Part shown: one piece after another, positions 25,809-34,479 of the stretch
How positions within the stretch are numbered: the stretch's first letter is position 1
Layout: each line of letters begins with the position of its first letter
From: Pseudomonadota bacterium
Lineage (GTDB): Bacteria; Pseudomonadota; Gammaproteobacteria; Steroidobacterales; Steroidobacteraceae
Assembly (NCBI GenBank): GCA_018241525.1
Contig: JAFEDR010000009.1
Coordinates: 558,001 to 622,000 of the forward strand
Direction: 5' to 3'
Length of the DNA stretch: 64,000 nucleotides
Position numbers and translations under genes: made by a program
Notes under the pieces: model-generated
The model's database searches: none
What the model saw: the letters and a program-made list of their open reading frames with translations, nothing else
What the model was told of the DNA's origin: nothing

Positions 25809-27323
25809 ATGCCAGACCAGCCGAACCTTCTCGTCCTGATGGCCGACCAGCTGACGGCCGGCGCCCTGCCCGCCTACGGGCACCGCGTGGTGCGCACGCC
25901 GCACATCGACCGCCTGGCCGGCGACGGCGTCGTGTTCGACTCCTTCTACTGCAACAGCCCGCTGTGCGCGCCGTCGCGCTTCTCGATGATGGCCGGCCAG
26001 CTGCCCGCGCGCATCGGCGCGTTCGACAACGCCGCCGAGTTCTCGGCCGACGTGCCGACCTTCGCCCATTACCTGCGGGCGGCGGGCTACCAGACCTCGC
26101 TCTCCGGGAAGATGCACTTCTGCGGCCCGGACCAGCTGCACGGCTTCGAGGAGCGCCTGACCACGGACATCTACCCGTCGGATTTCGGGTGGACGCCGGA
26201 CTGGACGCGATTCGCGGAGCGCCCCGGCTGGTATCACACGATGGATTCGGTGACCCAGGCGGGCCCGTGCACGCGCACGAACCAGATCGACTTCGACGAC
26301 GAGGTGGTCTACGCCGCGCGCCAGAAGCTCTTCGACATCGCCCGTGGCAAGGATCGTCGGCCGTTCTGCATGGTCGTGTCGATGACGCACCCGCACGACC
26401 CGTACACCGTGCCGGAGCCGTATTGGAACCGCTATCGCGACGACGAGATCGAGATGCCGCGCGTGCGCATCGCGCCGGCCGACCAGGACCCGCACTCGCG
26501 CCGCATCCGGCACGTGATCGGGCTCGAGCAGCAGACGCCGACCGAAGCGCAGATCCGCGCGGCGCGGCGTGCCTACTACGGCGCGATCTCCTACGTCGAC
26601 GACCAGGTCGGCGCGCTGCTCGCGACGCTCGAGCAGGCGCGGCTGGCTTCGAACACGGTGGTGCTGCTGATCGCGGACCACGGCGACATGCTGGGCGAGC
26701 GCGACCTCTGGTACAAGATGAGCTTCTTCGAACCGGCGTGCCGCATCCCGCTGATCGTGCACGCGCCCGGCCGGTTCCGCGCACGCCGCGTGCGCGGCTC
26801 GGCGTCGCTGGTGGACCTGCTGCCGACGCTCGCCGAGCTCGGTGGTGCACGTCTCGACGAGCCCGCCGCCCCGCTCGACGGCCGCAGCCTCGTGCCGGCG
26901 CTCGCCGGCGCGGACACAGCCGACGAGGTGCTCGGCGAGTACCTCGGCGAGTCGGCGATCGCCCCGGTCGTGATGATCCGCCGCGGTCCGCACAAGTTCG
27001 TGCACTGCCCGGCCGATCCGGACCAGCTCTACGACCTGGTCGCCGACCCGGACGAGCGCACGAACCTCGCCGGCCGCGGCGACCAGGCCGCGCTCGTGGC
27101 TGCCTTCCGTGCCGAGGTCGAGCGACGCTGGTCGCTGCCGGACGTGCACCGCGCGGTGCTGGCGAGCCAGCGTCGCCGGCACTTCGTGTACGGCGCACTG
27201 CGCCAGGGGCAGTTCCGGCCCTGGGACCACCAGCCGCTGCGCGACGCGACGAAGCTGTACATCCGCAACGACCAGGAACTCAATGACCTCGAGGCGATGG
27301 CACGCTTCCCGCGCGTGGACTGA
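25809..27323 (+). CDS. betC: Choline-O-sulfatase
   Basis: The 504-residue sulfatase has the formylglycine signature C-A-P-S-R with Cys53 ([13 protein letters not shown]), the metal ligands DQL near residue 13 and ADHGDMLGE near residue 295. It also has the family-specific blocks [27 protein letters not shown] and SMTHPHDPY that mark choline sulfatase rather than generic arylsulfatases. It hydrolyses choline-O-sulfate to choline and sulfate in the cytoplasm. The next gene, a choline-type transporter fusion, overlaps its 3' end, matching the known betC/choline-uptake association. A sulfatase-maturase gene is not in the window. Confidence 0.93.
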   Translation: MPDQPNLLVLMADQLTAGALPAYGHRVVRTPHIDRLAGDGVVFDSFYCNSPLCAPSRFSMMAGQLPARIGAFDNAAEFSADVPTFAHYLRAAGYQTSLSGKMHFCGPDQLHGFEERLTTDIYPSDFGWTPDWTRFAERPGWYHTMDSVTQAGPCTRTNQIDFDDEVVYAARQKLFDIARGKDRRPFCMVVSMTHPHDPYTVPEPYWNRYRDDEIEMPRVRIAPADQDPHSRRIRHVIGLEQQTPTEAQIRAARRAYYGAISYVDDQVGALLATLEQARLASNTVVLLIADHGDMLGERDLWYKMSFFEPACRIPLIVHAPGRFRARRVRGSASLVDLLPTLAELGGARLDEPAAPLDGRSLVPALAGADTADEVLGEYLGESAIAPVVMIRRGPHKFVHCPADPDQLYDLVADPDERTNLAGRGDQAALVAAFRAEVERRWSLPDVHRAVLASQRRRHFVYGALRQGQFRPWDHQPLRDATKLYIRNDQELNDLEAMARFPRVD

Positions 27324-29154
27324 ACGCGGCAGCCCGGCGGGCACCTTATTGCTCGCGGCCGTGCTCGCGCTCGCCGCGTTCGCCGCGCTCGTCTCGCCCG
27401 CGGCTCGCGCCGCCGGCGGCGAGCCCGCAGGCTGCCGGAACGTGCGCATGGCGGACGTCGGCTGGAGCGACGTGACCGCAACGACCGCGGTGACCTCGCA
27501 GGTGCTGCAGGGCCTCGGCTACCGTCCGCAGACCACGCTCCTCTCGGTGCCCGTGACCTTCGCCTCGATGCGGGCCGGCGACATCGATCTCTTCCTCGGC
27601 AACTGGATGCCGGCGCAGGTCAACGACCGGCGGCCGTACCTCGAGGATGGCTCGGTCGAGGAGGTCCGCACCAACCTGCTCGGTGCCAAGTACACGCTCG
27701 CGGTGCCGAAGTACGCCTACGATGCGGGCCTGCGTGACTTCGCGGACATCCAGCGCTTCGCCGAACCACTCGGGCACACGATCTACGGCATCGAGTCCGG
27801 CAACATCGGCAACCACCACGTGCTGGACATGATCCGGCGCGATGGCTTCGGGCTCGGCGCGTTCCACCTCGTCGAGTCGAGCGAACAGGGCATGCTGGCG
27901 GAAGTCGCGCGGGCCTACGCCGAGCGACGGCCGATCGTGTTCCTCGCCTGGGACCCGCACCCGATGAACCTGCGCTTCGAGCTGCGCTACCTGACGGGCG
28001 GCGACGCGTTCTTCGGCCCGAATTTCGGCGGCGCGACGGTCCACACGCTGGTCCGGCGCGGCCTGCTCGCCGAGTGCCCGAACCTCGCGCGTCTGCTCCG
28101 CAACCTCGAGTTCACGCCGGCCGCGGAGAGCGAGATCATGCTGTCGATGACCGACGGCCACCTGACGCCGGAGGCGGCGGCGACGAAGTGGCTGGCCGGC
28201 CACACGCCGGCCTGGTCCGCCTGGCTCGCGGGCGTGTCGACCTTCGACGGGCGCGCGCCACGGACCGAGCGTGCCGGCACCGAGCGCACCGGTCTCGGCG
28301 CCGCCTTCGAGCGACTGCTGACCGCGCACAAGATCCCGGTCGGCGAGGCGATCGCGCAGGCGATCGACTGGACCAAGGGTCACGGTGCGGCGGTGTTCCG
28401 CGCCATTTCCGCGACCGCCAACGGTATGGTCGGCGGCATGAACCGCGCGCTGGGAGCCATACCGGCAGCGGCGCTGATCGCCGCGCTGGCGCTGCTCGCC
28501 TGGGGGCTGCAGCGGTCGTGGGGACTGGCGCTGTTCGTCGCCGTCGCGCTGCTCTTCATCCTGAACCAGGGCTACTGGCACGAGACGCTCGAGACGCTCT
28601 CGCTCGTGCTGGTCGCGGCCACCACCGCCACGCTGATCGGAGTCCCCGTGGGCATCGCGACCGCCCGCCGGCCGCGGCTGCACGCGGCGTTGCGCCCGGT
28701 GCTCGACCTGATGCAGACGCTGCCGACGTTCGTCTACCTGATCCCGACTCTGGTGCTGTTCGGCCTCGGCGTCGTCCCGGCGCTGATCTCGACCGTGATC
28801 TTCGCGCTGCCGGCGCCGATCCGGCTCACGCACCTCGGCATCCACGGTGTGCCACGCAGCCTGGTGGAAGCTGGCGAGGCGTTCGGTGCGACGCGCTGGC
28901 AGCTGCTCTACAAGGTCGAGCTGCCGAGCGCGGCGCCGATGATCATCGCCGGCGTCACCCAGGGGATCATGCTGAGCCTGTCGATGGTGGTGATCGCCGC
29001 GCTGGTCGGCGCGGGCGGACTCGGCGTGCCGGTCGTGCGCGCGCTCAACACGGTGCAGGTCGGCATGGGGTTCGAGGCAGGCCTCGCGATCGTGCTGGTC
29101 GCGATCATCCTCGACCGGATCACCCGGCTCGAGCGCGGCGACACGCCGCGCTGA
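27283..29154 (+). CDS. Choline/betaine-type ABC transporter: substrate-binding protein fused to permease
   Basis: The 623-residue fusion starts with a signal/anchor (LLLAAVLALAAFAALVS). An OpuAC/ChoX-like binding domain follows (about 40-320): VRMADVGWSDVTATTAV, FLGNWMPAQ, GIESGNIGNHHVLDMI and FLAWDPHPMN. Several membrane helices then precede a ProW/OpuAB-like permease domain carrying the ABC-interaction loop EAGEAFGATRWQLLYKVELPSAAP. The ATG at 27283 overlaps choline sulfatase by 41 bases and has AGGAA just upstream. Domain fusion of ChoX and ChoW types is known in the osmoprotectant uptake family. No ATPase gene follows, which is odd for an ABC importer. Confidence 0.85.
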   Translation: MTSRRWHASRAWTERGSPAGTLLLAAVLALAAFAALVSPAARAAGGEPAGCRNVRMADVGWSDVTATTAVTSQVLQGLGYRPQTTLLSVPVTFASMRAGDIDLFLGNWMPAQVNDRRPYLEDGSVEEVRTNLLGAKYTLAVPKYAYDAGLRDFADIQRFAEPLGHTIYGIESGNIGNHHVLDMIRRDGFGLGAFHLVESSEQGMLAEVARAYAERRPIVFLAWDPHPMNLRFELRYLTGGDAFFGPNFGGATVHTLVRRGLLAECPNLARLLRNLEFTPAAESEIMLSMTDGHLTPEAAATKWLAGHTPAWSAWLAGVSTFDGRAPRTERAGTERTGLGAAFERLLTAHKIPVGEAIAQAIDWTKGHGAAVFRAISATANGMVGGMNRALGAIPAAALIAALALLAWGLQRSWGLALFVAVALLFILNQGYWHETLETLSLVLVAATTATLIGVPVGIATARRPRLHAALRPVLDLMQTLPTFVYLIPTLVLFGLGVVPALISTVIFALPAPIRLTHLGIHGVPRSLVEAGEAFGATRWQLLYKVELPSAAPMIIAGVTQGIMLSLSMVVIAALVGAGGLGVPVVRALNTVQVGMGFEAGLAIVLVAIILDRITRLERGDTPR

Positions 29155-29173
29155 GCCGGGCGCGAGGTCTTGG

Positions 29174-30091
29174 CTACAGCGAGGCCGCCGCGGCGACGTA
29201 GTCGACCGCTACCGCCGCCGCGGGCCAGCGTGGCCGGACGCTCGAGCCGCCGCGGCTCGAGCGCGAGGTTGACAGGCGGATCGCCGCGCCGGAGGCCCGC
29301 GTGAACTCGCGTTCGCTGACCGGGATCACCGTGACGCCCTTGAACTCCGAGCGGACGTACTGCGACACGAGCCGCGCGGACAGGGCGTCCGCGTAGAAGC
29401 CGAGGCGTACGCCGTACATGCGTCGGCCACCGACCTCGGTCTCGACCGCGTAGATCAGGTAGCCCGCGAAGATCGCGAGGCTCGGGATCTGCGCCAGATC
29501 GATGGCGGACTTGGACCAGACGAGCTGGACGGCATAGCGCTGCGCCGCCTTCGCCGCGGGTGCTGCCGCCGGAGCGGGCGCTGCCGGCGCGGTGACCGCC
29601 GGTGCCGCCACACGCACCGGTGCCGGGTCCGAGGCCTGGAGCACCGCGACCGCCTCGGCGGGCGACAGCATGGGCGGAGGCATCACCGTCGGCGGCGCCG
29701 GCGGCGGCTCCACGGCCGGGATGTCGGCCTCGGCCATCGCTTCGATCGGCTTCAGGATGCTGAAGCGCGCCACCGCGGTGTCCTCGAGCGAGCCGAGGTT
29801 CGACTGCGGCGCGAGCGAGACGAACGCCGCGGGGAACTGCCGGCGTACCAGCACCAACACCTGCTCGGCCTCGTTCGCCGACGCGAAGTAGCCGATGTGC
29901 AGCCGGAACCGCTCGCGACCGTCCTCGAGGCGTCGGGAGCGGAACACGGCGAGGCCGGCGAGCTCCGGCGCCTTCGGCGCCTGCAGCGGTACCGGCGCGG
30001 TCGAGGACAAGAGCGTGATCACATGCAGCTGCTGCGGCTGCCCGTCGGTCACGTGCCAGCCCACGGCCGACCCGTCTTCGTTCTGTTTCAT
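29174..30091 (-). CDS. SPOR-like repeat protein without a visible signal peptide
   Basis: The 305-residue protein has two regions resembling SPOR folds. One is near residues 45-95 (FRLHIGYFASANEAEQVLVLVRRQFPAAFV), the other near 185-260 (YAVQLVWSKSAIDL, YGVRLGFYADALSARLVSQYVRSEFKGVTVIPVS). They are joined by a proline/alanine-rich linker. SPOR domains bind denuded peptidoglycan in the periplasm, but this N-terminus (MKQNEDGSAVGWHV) is hydrophilic with no membrane helix or signal. ATG at 30091 with GGGAG upstream is preferred over a TTG two codons earlier. Role unknown. Confidence 0.6.
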   Translation of the reverse strand: MKQNEDGSAVGWHVTDGQPQQLHVITLLSSTAPVPLQAPKAPELAGLAVFRSRRLEDGRERFRLHIGYFASANEAEQVLVLVRRQFPAAFVSLAPQSNLGSLEDTAVARFSILKPIEAMAEADIPAVEPPPAPPTVMPPPMLSPAEAVAVLQASDPAPVRVAAPAVTAPAAPAPAAAPAAKAAQRYAVQLVWSKSAIDLAQIPSLAIFAGYLIYAVETEVGGRRMYGVRLGFYADALSARLVSQYVRSEFKGVTVIPVSEREFTRASGAAIRLSTSRSSRGGSSVRPRWPAAAVAVDYVAAAASL

Positions 30092-30408
30092 GGACAACTC
30101 CCAATACCCGTGGCCACCTGTGCAGCTCCGGTCGCGGGGGAAGTTGCCTGTATACGAGCGCCGGGGACCGGGCTCGGCTACGCGTCCTCACCGGCACCAC
30201 TGGAACCGGGTGCCGGGAGGCGGATGGTGGCAACCCCGCTATCGTTGAACGTTCGTTCCGACGACCGGAGGCTTTGCGTCCCCGCCTTTCGACGGGTTTG
30301 CCGCTTTCACGAGGCCGACTATGCGCCGGCGCCGGACCCAGCGCAACGGTCGTGCCGGAACGCGTCGTCGCGTGGCGCGATCCGGCAAGCGATGACCCTA
30401 GCGTGGGA
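30092..30408. other. Intergenic region, 317 bp, no gene seen
   Basis: This lies between the SPOR-like gene and the end of the alpha/beta hydrolase gene, both on the minus strand. It should carry the promoter of the SPOR-like gene. No coding frame with protein character was found on either strand. The only notable motif is a TGAACGTTC core at 30246-30254. Confidence 0.6.
30246..30258. promoter_or_regulatory. BetI-like half-conserved operator motif
   Basis: TGAACGTTCGTTC matches 12 of 13 bases of TGAACGTTCATTC inside the palindrome at 17922-17939. Only the central GAACGTTC is self-complementary here, so it is a weaker site. It lies about 155 bases upstream of the SPOR-like gene start. Confidence 0.3.
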
Positions 30409-31179
30409 TTATGTCAACCGTGCCATCGGGGCGGATCGTCCGACTCCGGAGCGCTGCGCGCGCGCGAGTGCGCGCTCGACGAGCCCGGCGACCGCTGCCG
30501 GATCCTCGACATGGACGTTGTGGCCGGCGCCGGCCAGGTCGATCGACTGCGGATCGATCGCGCGCAACTGCGCGCTGGAGACGACCGCGTCATGCTCGCC
30601 GCGCGCGAGGATCACCGGGCAGCGGGCTGCCTCGAGCAGCCCGCGCAGCGAGGGCACCTCGACAGCGAGGACCGCCGGATCGGTCGCGAGGCGAAAGCCG
30701 CCGGCTTCCGCCACGGTGCCCCGCCCCAGCAACGCGGATCCCGGCGCGATCCGTTCATCGAGCCCGGCCACGAGCCGGTAGCGCGCCTCGGCCTCGGCGG
30801 TGGTCGCAAAGCGCCGCGCCGGCCGGCGGGCAAGGTCCGCCGCGCGTTCCCGGTCGGTCGCACTGAATTCAACCTTCGTGCCCAGCAGGATCACGGCGCG
30901 CGGCTGCACGCCGAGGCGCCCGTCGGCGAGTGCCGCCGCCACGTAGCCACCGAACGAATGGCCGATGACGATCAGGCCGCCGGGCGCGCGCGGCAGGGCC
31001 GGCAGCGCGGCAGTCATCGACTCGAGCGTATAGGACCCGAGCCTCGGTGCCGAGCCGTGGCCCGCGAGATCCGGCGCGAGCCACGCTGCCCGCTCGCCCA
31101 CGCGCTCCGCGAGCGGTGCCCAAACCGCGCCCGTGGCGGCGAGGCCGTGCAGCAGCAGGTAGCCGGGCGCCGCGCCCAC
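30409..31179 (-). CDS. Alpha/beta hydrolase
   Basis: The product is 256 residues from the GTG at 31179: YLLLHGLAATGAVW (oxyanion loop), GHSFGGYVAAALAD (nucleophile elbow), an acid in LARGEHDAVV and the terminal His in AGHNVHVED. An in-frame GTG at 31257 would add 26 residues of proline/serine-rich sequence overlapping the previous gene by 62 bases and is less likely. It is the last gene of the amine dehydrogenase operon. In aromatic pathways such hydrolases often cleave ring-fission products or enol-lactones; here the role is inferred from context only. Confidence 0.75.
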   Translation of the reverse strand: MGAAPGYLLLHGLAATGAVWAPLAERVGERAAWLAPDLAGHGSAPRLGSYTLESMTAALPALPRAPGGLIVIGHSFGGYVAAALADGRLGVQPRAVILLGTKVEFSATDRERAADLARRPARRFATTAEAEARYRLVAGLDERIAPGSALLGRGTVAEAGGFRLATDPAVLAVEVPSLRGLLEAARCPVILARGEHDAVVSSAQLRAIDPQSIDLAGAGHNVHVEDPAAVAGLVERALARAQRSGVGRSAPMARLT

Positions 31180-31195
31180 GGGCCGGGGCGATCCG

Positions 31196-32146
31196 TCAGC
31201 CTTCGAGGCTGGTCCAGAGTTCGCGGTCGCGCTCGGCGGTCCAGATCCGCGGATCACGGTGGCGAGTCGCCTCGTCGTAGGCGCGCGAGACGTCGAACGG
31301 CATGCAGTGATCGAAGATCACCCAGTGGCCGTAGCGCGGCCGAAGTTCCGCCATCGCCGACTGGTACACGGCACGCAACTCGAGGCCCGCCGCCACGCCG
31401 CGCCGCACGCTGGCGTACAGCTCCGCGACGAATGCGCGCGTCCCGGCGATGCCGCTCGCAACCGCCTCGGGCGTCTGCAGCGCCGCGCCCCGGCCCGGCA
31501 CGAGCTTGGCGGGCCGCAGCGCCGCCAGCGCATCGAGGGTCGCCGGCCAGTCCTCGAAGTAGCAGTCGCCGGCATAGGGGGTCGCATCGAATTCGACGAG
31601 GTCGCCGGAAAACAGGATGCGCTCCGCCGGCAGCCAGACGACGGTGTCACCCTTGGTGTGGCCGCGGCCGAGCTGCAGGATCCGCACCTCGAGCTTGCCC
31701 AGCCAGAGCGTCAGTGCACGCTCGAAGACGAGCGTCGGCCAGGTGAGGCCCGGCACCGACTCGACCGCACGAAACAGGCGCGGGAAGCGCTCGATCTCGC
31801 TCTTCATGTCGGCCGCACCACGCTCGACGATCAGGTCGTAGGTGTCGCGGCTCGCGATGATCTCCTGCGCGCGGTAGGCGCTCGCCCCGAGCACGCGCAC
31901 CGCGTGGTAGTGCGACAGCACCACGTAACGGATCGGCTTGTCGGTGACGGTACGGATCCTGCGGATCACGTCCGCCGCCATCACCGGCGTCGCCTGGGTA
32001 TCGACGACGAGTACCGCGTCGTCGCCGATCACGATGCCGGTGTTCGGATCGCCCTGCGCGGTGTACGCGTAGGCGTGGTCGGAGAGCCGGTCGAAGCTGA
32101 CCGTCTTCTCGACCAGGTCCGCCTGGGATGCGAAGGTCTTCGTCAT
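31196..32146 (-). CDS. Metallo-beta-lactamase-fold protein with half of the metal site missing
   Basis: The 316-residue protein keeps the MBL fold landmarks VVDTQATP, LSHYHAVRVLGAS, LGRGHTKGDTVVWLP and ILFSGDLVEFD. The zinc motif H-x-H-x-D-H reads H79-Y-H81-A-V-R84: the two site-1 histidines and His163 are present, but the site-2 Asp and His are Val and Arg. The later PGHG-type histidine is also Arg (VPGRGAA). It could therefore be a mononuclear enzyme or a non-hydrolytic relative. Start and stop overlap its operon neighbours (ATGA with the DUF2783 gene). Confidence 0.75.
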   Translation of the reverse strand: MTKTFASQADLVEKTVSFDRLSDHAYAYTAQGDPNTGIVIGDDAVLVVDTQATPVMAADVIRRIRTVTDKPIRYVVLSHYHAVRVLGASAYRAQEIIASRDTYDLIVERGAADMKSEIERFPRLFRAVESVPGLTWPTLVFERALTLWLGKLEVRILQLGRGHTKGDTVVWLPAERILFSGDLVEFDATPYAGDCYFEDWPATLDALAALRPAKLVPGRGAALQTPEAVASGIAGTRAFVAELYASVRRGVAAGLELRAVYQSAMAELRPRYGHWVIFDHCMPFDVSRAYDEATRHRDPRIWTAERDRELWTSLEG

Positions 32147-32376
32147 GGTCCGCTCCTAGTCGATGGCTGCGCGTCGAGTCCGAGGCTGGTCCGGGCCGCC
32201 GCGATGGCCTCGGCGACGACGTCGGGGTCGCCGACCTGGTTGGCGAGCAGCAGCACGAGCCGCGTCGCGAGCGCCGCGCTCTGCTCGTCGCTGAGCCCGC
32301 GGTGCGCCGCGACGAGCAGTTCGTAGACCTCGTCGCCGCGCCCACCGAAGCCGTCGTCACGCCGCAATCCGCTCAT
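32143..32376 (-). CDS. DUF2783 family small protein
   Basis: The 77-residue protein reads DEVYELLVAAHRGLSDEQSAALATRLVLLLANQVGD, an all-helical sequence matching the DUF2783 family. That family is almost always encoded next to FAD aromatic hydroxylases, as here. It overlaps the stop of the hydroxylase gene and the start of the MBL gene by 4 bases each, so all three are translationally coupled. Its biochemical role is unknown; an accessory to the hydroxylase is likely. Confidence 0.8.
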   Translation of the reverse strand: MSGLRRDDGFGGRGDEVYELLVAAHRGLSDEQSAALATRLVLLLANQVGDPDVVAEAIAAARTSLGLDAQPSTRSGP

Positions 32377-34040
32377 GCCGCCTCGCCTCGCAAGCACGCC
32401 CGCCACGCCGCGGCAAGCGCCGCGGCCGTTGGCCGTGGCCAGCGCCCGAGCACGTGCTGGTCCGGCCGGATCAGGTAGCTGACACCCGGGGCGCCACCGT
32501 AGCGCGCACGCACCACGCCGTCACGGTCGACGCGCACGGTCGCGCCCGCGACGACCAGCGGCCGCTCGGCGACGACGACGACGCGCAGGCGCGGGATGCC
32601 GGCCTCCCCAGCCGCACTCACCGCCCGGACCGCGGTCGCATCGTCGCCGGCGAACGCCAGCAGCACGGGGTCGGTCCCGAGCGTCTCCAGCAGCCAGCCC
32701 GGTCGCCCGGCAGCGTCGACCAGCGGTCCGTCCGCGCACGGCATGCCCGGCCGCATCGGCCCGGCGACCGAGCCGTCATCCGCCGCGAAACCGGGCAGCC
32801 CGCACAGCGGGCATGGCCGCGACAGGCGCCCCGAGTTCACGAGCGCGCGCGCGAACGGGAACTGCGGTGCGAGCGCGAGCACCGACTCGCGCAACAGCCG
32901 TTCGGCGCGGGACTTCGGCGTCATGAAGGTCGTCGTACGGCTGGAATTCAGGATGTTCTCGTCGGCGCCGCGCCCGCGCTCACGTTCGTAGCTCTCGAGC
33001 AGTGCCGTCGGGGCCTCGCCGCGGATGATCGCCGCGAGCTTCCAGCACAGGTTGTCGCTGTCCTGCAGGCCACCGTTGCCGCCGCGCGCGCCGAACGGAC
33101 TGACGACGTGCGCCGAGTCGCCGGCGAACAGCACGCGGCCGTGCACGAAGCGCGCGAGCCGCGCGCAGCGGAACGTGTAGACCGACGACCACTCGTACTC
33201 GCAGCGGACGTCGGGACCAATCACGCGGCGAACGCGCGCCATCGCCCGCTCCGGGTCCCGCTCGGCTTCCGGATCGGCGTCCCAGCCGAGCTGAAAGTCG
33301 ATGCGGAAGACGTTGTCGGGCTGGCGGTGAATGAGCACGCTCTCGCCCCGATCGAACGTCGGCTCGAACCAGAAGCGGCGATCACTCGGGTAGTCGGCGT
33401 CGATGCGCACATCGACGATCAGGAACTTCTCCTCGAAGGTGTGCCCCTCGAAGGGCAGGCCGAGCAGGGCCCGAACCGCGCTGCGCGCGCCGTCGGCGGC
33501 GATCAGCCAGTCCGCCGCCAGCCGGTACGTGCCGTCCGGGGTCTCTATCGTTGCCTCCACGCCATCCGCGACCAGCTCCACGGCGGCGAGTCGCTGCTTG
33601 AAGCGCAGGTCGATCCGCTCACCGAGGGACTGCGCGCGATCGATCAGGTATTCCTCGACGTAGTACTGCTGCAGGTTGACGAAGGCCGGCATCTTGTCGC
33701 CGCCTTCGGGCTGCAGGTCGAAGCGGTAGAGCTCGCGCTCGCCGTGGTAGACGCGACCAACCTGCCAGGTCACGCCCTTCTCGATCATGCGCGCGCCGAG
33801 TCCGAGCCGATCGAGGATCTCGAGCGAGCGCTTCGACCAGCAGATTGCGCGGCTGCCGACCGAGACGACGTCGTTGTCGTCGACGAGCACGACCGGGATG
33901 CCGTGCTGCGCAAGATCGATCGCCGCGGCAAGCCCGACCGGGCCTGCGCCGACGATCAGCACCGGCCTGCGCGCCGCTGCCGCGCCGTCGAGTTCCGCCG
34001 GGCGCCGGTAGGGGTAGCGCCGGTACGCGTAGCTTGTCAT
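32373..34040 (-). CDS. FAD-dependent aromatic hydroxylase (PheA/MhpA/TfdB type)
   Basis: The 555-residue flavoprotein monooxygenase has VLIVGAGPVGLAAAIDLA (FAD ADP-binding), the DG motif in LIAADGARSAVRALLG and the second FAD motif GRVLFAGDSAHVVSPFGARGGNGGLQD. A C-terminal thioredoxin-like domain is seen from about residue 430. This architecture fits class A phenol/3-hydroxyphenylpropionate hydroxylases, which add oxygen to a phenolic ring using NAD(P)H. It lies downstream of the amine dehydrogenase and cytochrome genes, so a ring-hydroxylating step on the deaminated aromatic product is a reasonable inference. Confidence 0.88.
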   Translation of the reverse strand: MTSYAYRRYPYRRPAELDGAAAARRPVLIVGAGPVGLAAAIDLAQHGIPVVLVDDNDVVSVGSRAICWSKRSLEILDRLGLGARMIEKGVTWQVGRVYHGERELYRFDLQPEGGDKMPAFVNLQQYYVEEYLIDRAQSLGERIDLRFKQRLAAVELVADGVEATIETPDGTYRLAADWLIAADGARSAVRALLGLPFEGHTFEEKFLIVDVRIDADYPSDRRFWFEPTFDRGESVLIHRQPDNVFRIDFQLGWDADPEAERDPERAMARVRRVIGPDVRCEYEWSSVYTFRCARLARFVHGRVLFAGDSAHVVSPFGARGGNGGLQDSDNLCWKLAAIIRGEAPTALLESYERERGRGADENILNSSRTTTFMTPKSRAERLLRESVLALAPQFPFARALVNSGRLSRPCPLCGLPGFAADDGSVAGPMRPGMPCADGPLVDAAGRPGWLLETLGTDPVLLAFAGDDATAVRAVSAAGEAGIPRLRVVVVAERPLVVAGATVRVDRDGVVRARYGGAPGVSYLIRPDQHVLGRWPRPTAAALAAAWRACLRGEAA

Positions 34041-34061
34041 CGGTCGTCCGCTCGGGCCGCG

Positions 34062-34475
34062 TTAGCGGCCGATCCGCGCCAGCAGCTGCTGGCGCAGGGT
34101 GCGCACCGCCGGCAGCGGGCGATGCCGCGCCGCCGCGACCTCGCTCGCGGTGTAGTCGGCGAAATCCGCCGGCAGCGGCACGTCGCTGAGGTTTCGCGCC
34201 ATCCAGTTCAGCAACGCCGCGACGTCGGCGTCCGCCAGCGGTGCCTGCGCAACGCCCGGCACGCGCATCACGAAGTCGCGCCCCTCGGGGAACGACGAGA
34301 ACGGCACCAGCGTGCCGCGAACGGACGGTACCCGGCCGTCCTCGCCCGCGCCGTCCGCGTGGTGGCAGCCCATGCACTGCAGCTGGAAGTTGACGGCCGG
34401 CTGGTAGGCAATTGCGGGCGCCGCTGCCAGCACGAGCGTCGCCAGCGCCAGTCGCGGCCAGGATCCGGCGGGCAT
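34062..34475 (-). CDS. Monohaem c-type cytochrome, probable electron acceptor of the amine dehydrogenase
   Basis: The 137-residue protein has a signal peptide (PRLALATLVLAAAPAIA) and one haem site, Cys34-Met-Gly-Cys37-His38. Methionines in FVMRVPG and LLNWMARN are candidate sixth ligands. It starts 4 bases after the light-chain gene. TTQ dehydrogenases pass electrons to periplasmic cupredoxins or cytochromes c, so this is the likely acceptor. It has only one haem-binding motif and so cannot be the dihaem TTQ maturase MauG. Confidence 0.85.
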   Translation of the reverse strand: MPAGSWPRLALATLVLAAAPAIAYQPAVNFQLQCMGCHHADGAGEDGRVPSVRGTLVPFSSFPEGRDFVMRVPGVAQAPLADADVAALLNWMARNLSDVPLPADFADYTASEVAAARHRPLPAVRTLRQQLLARIGR

Positions 34476-34479
34476 GGGG

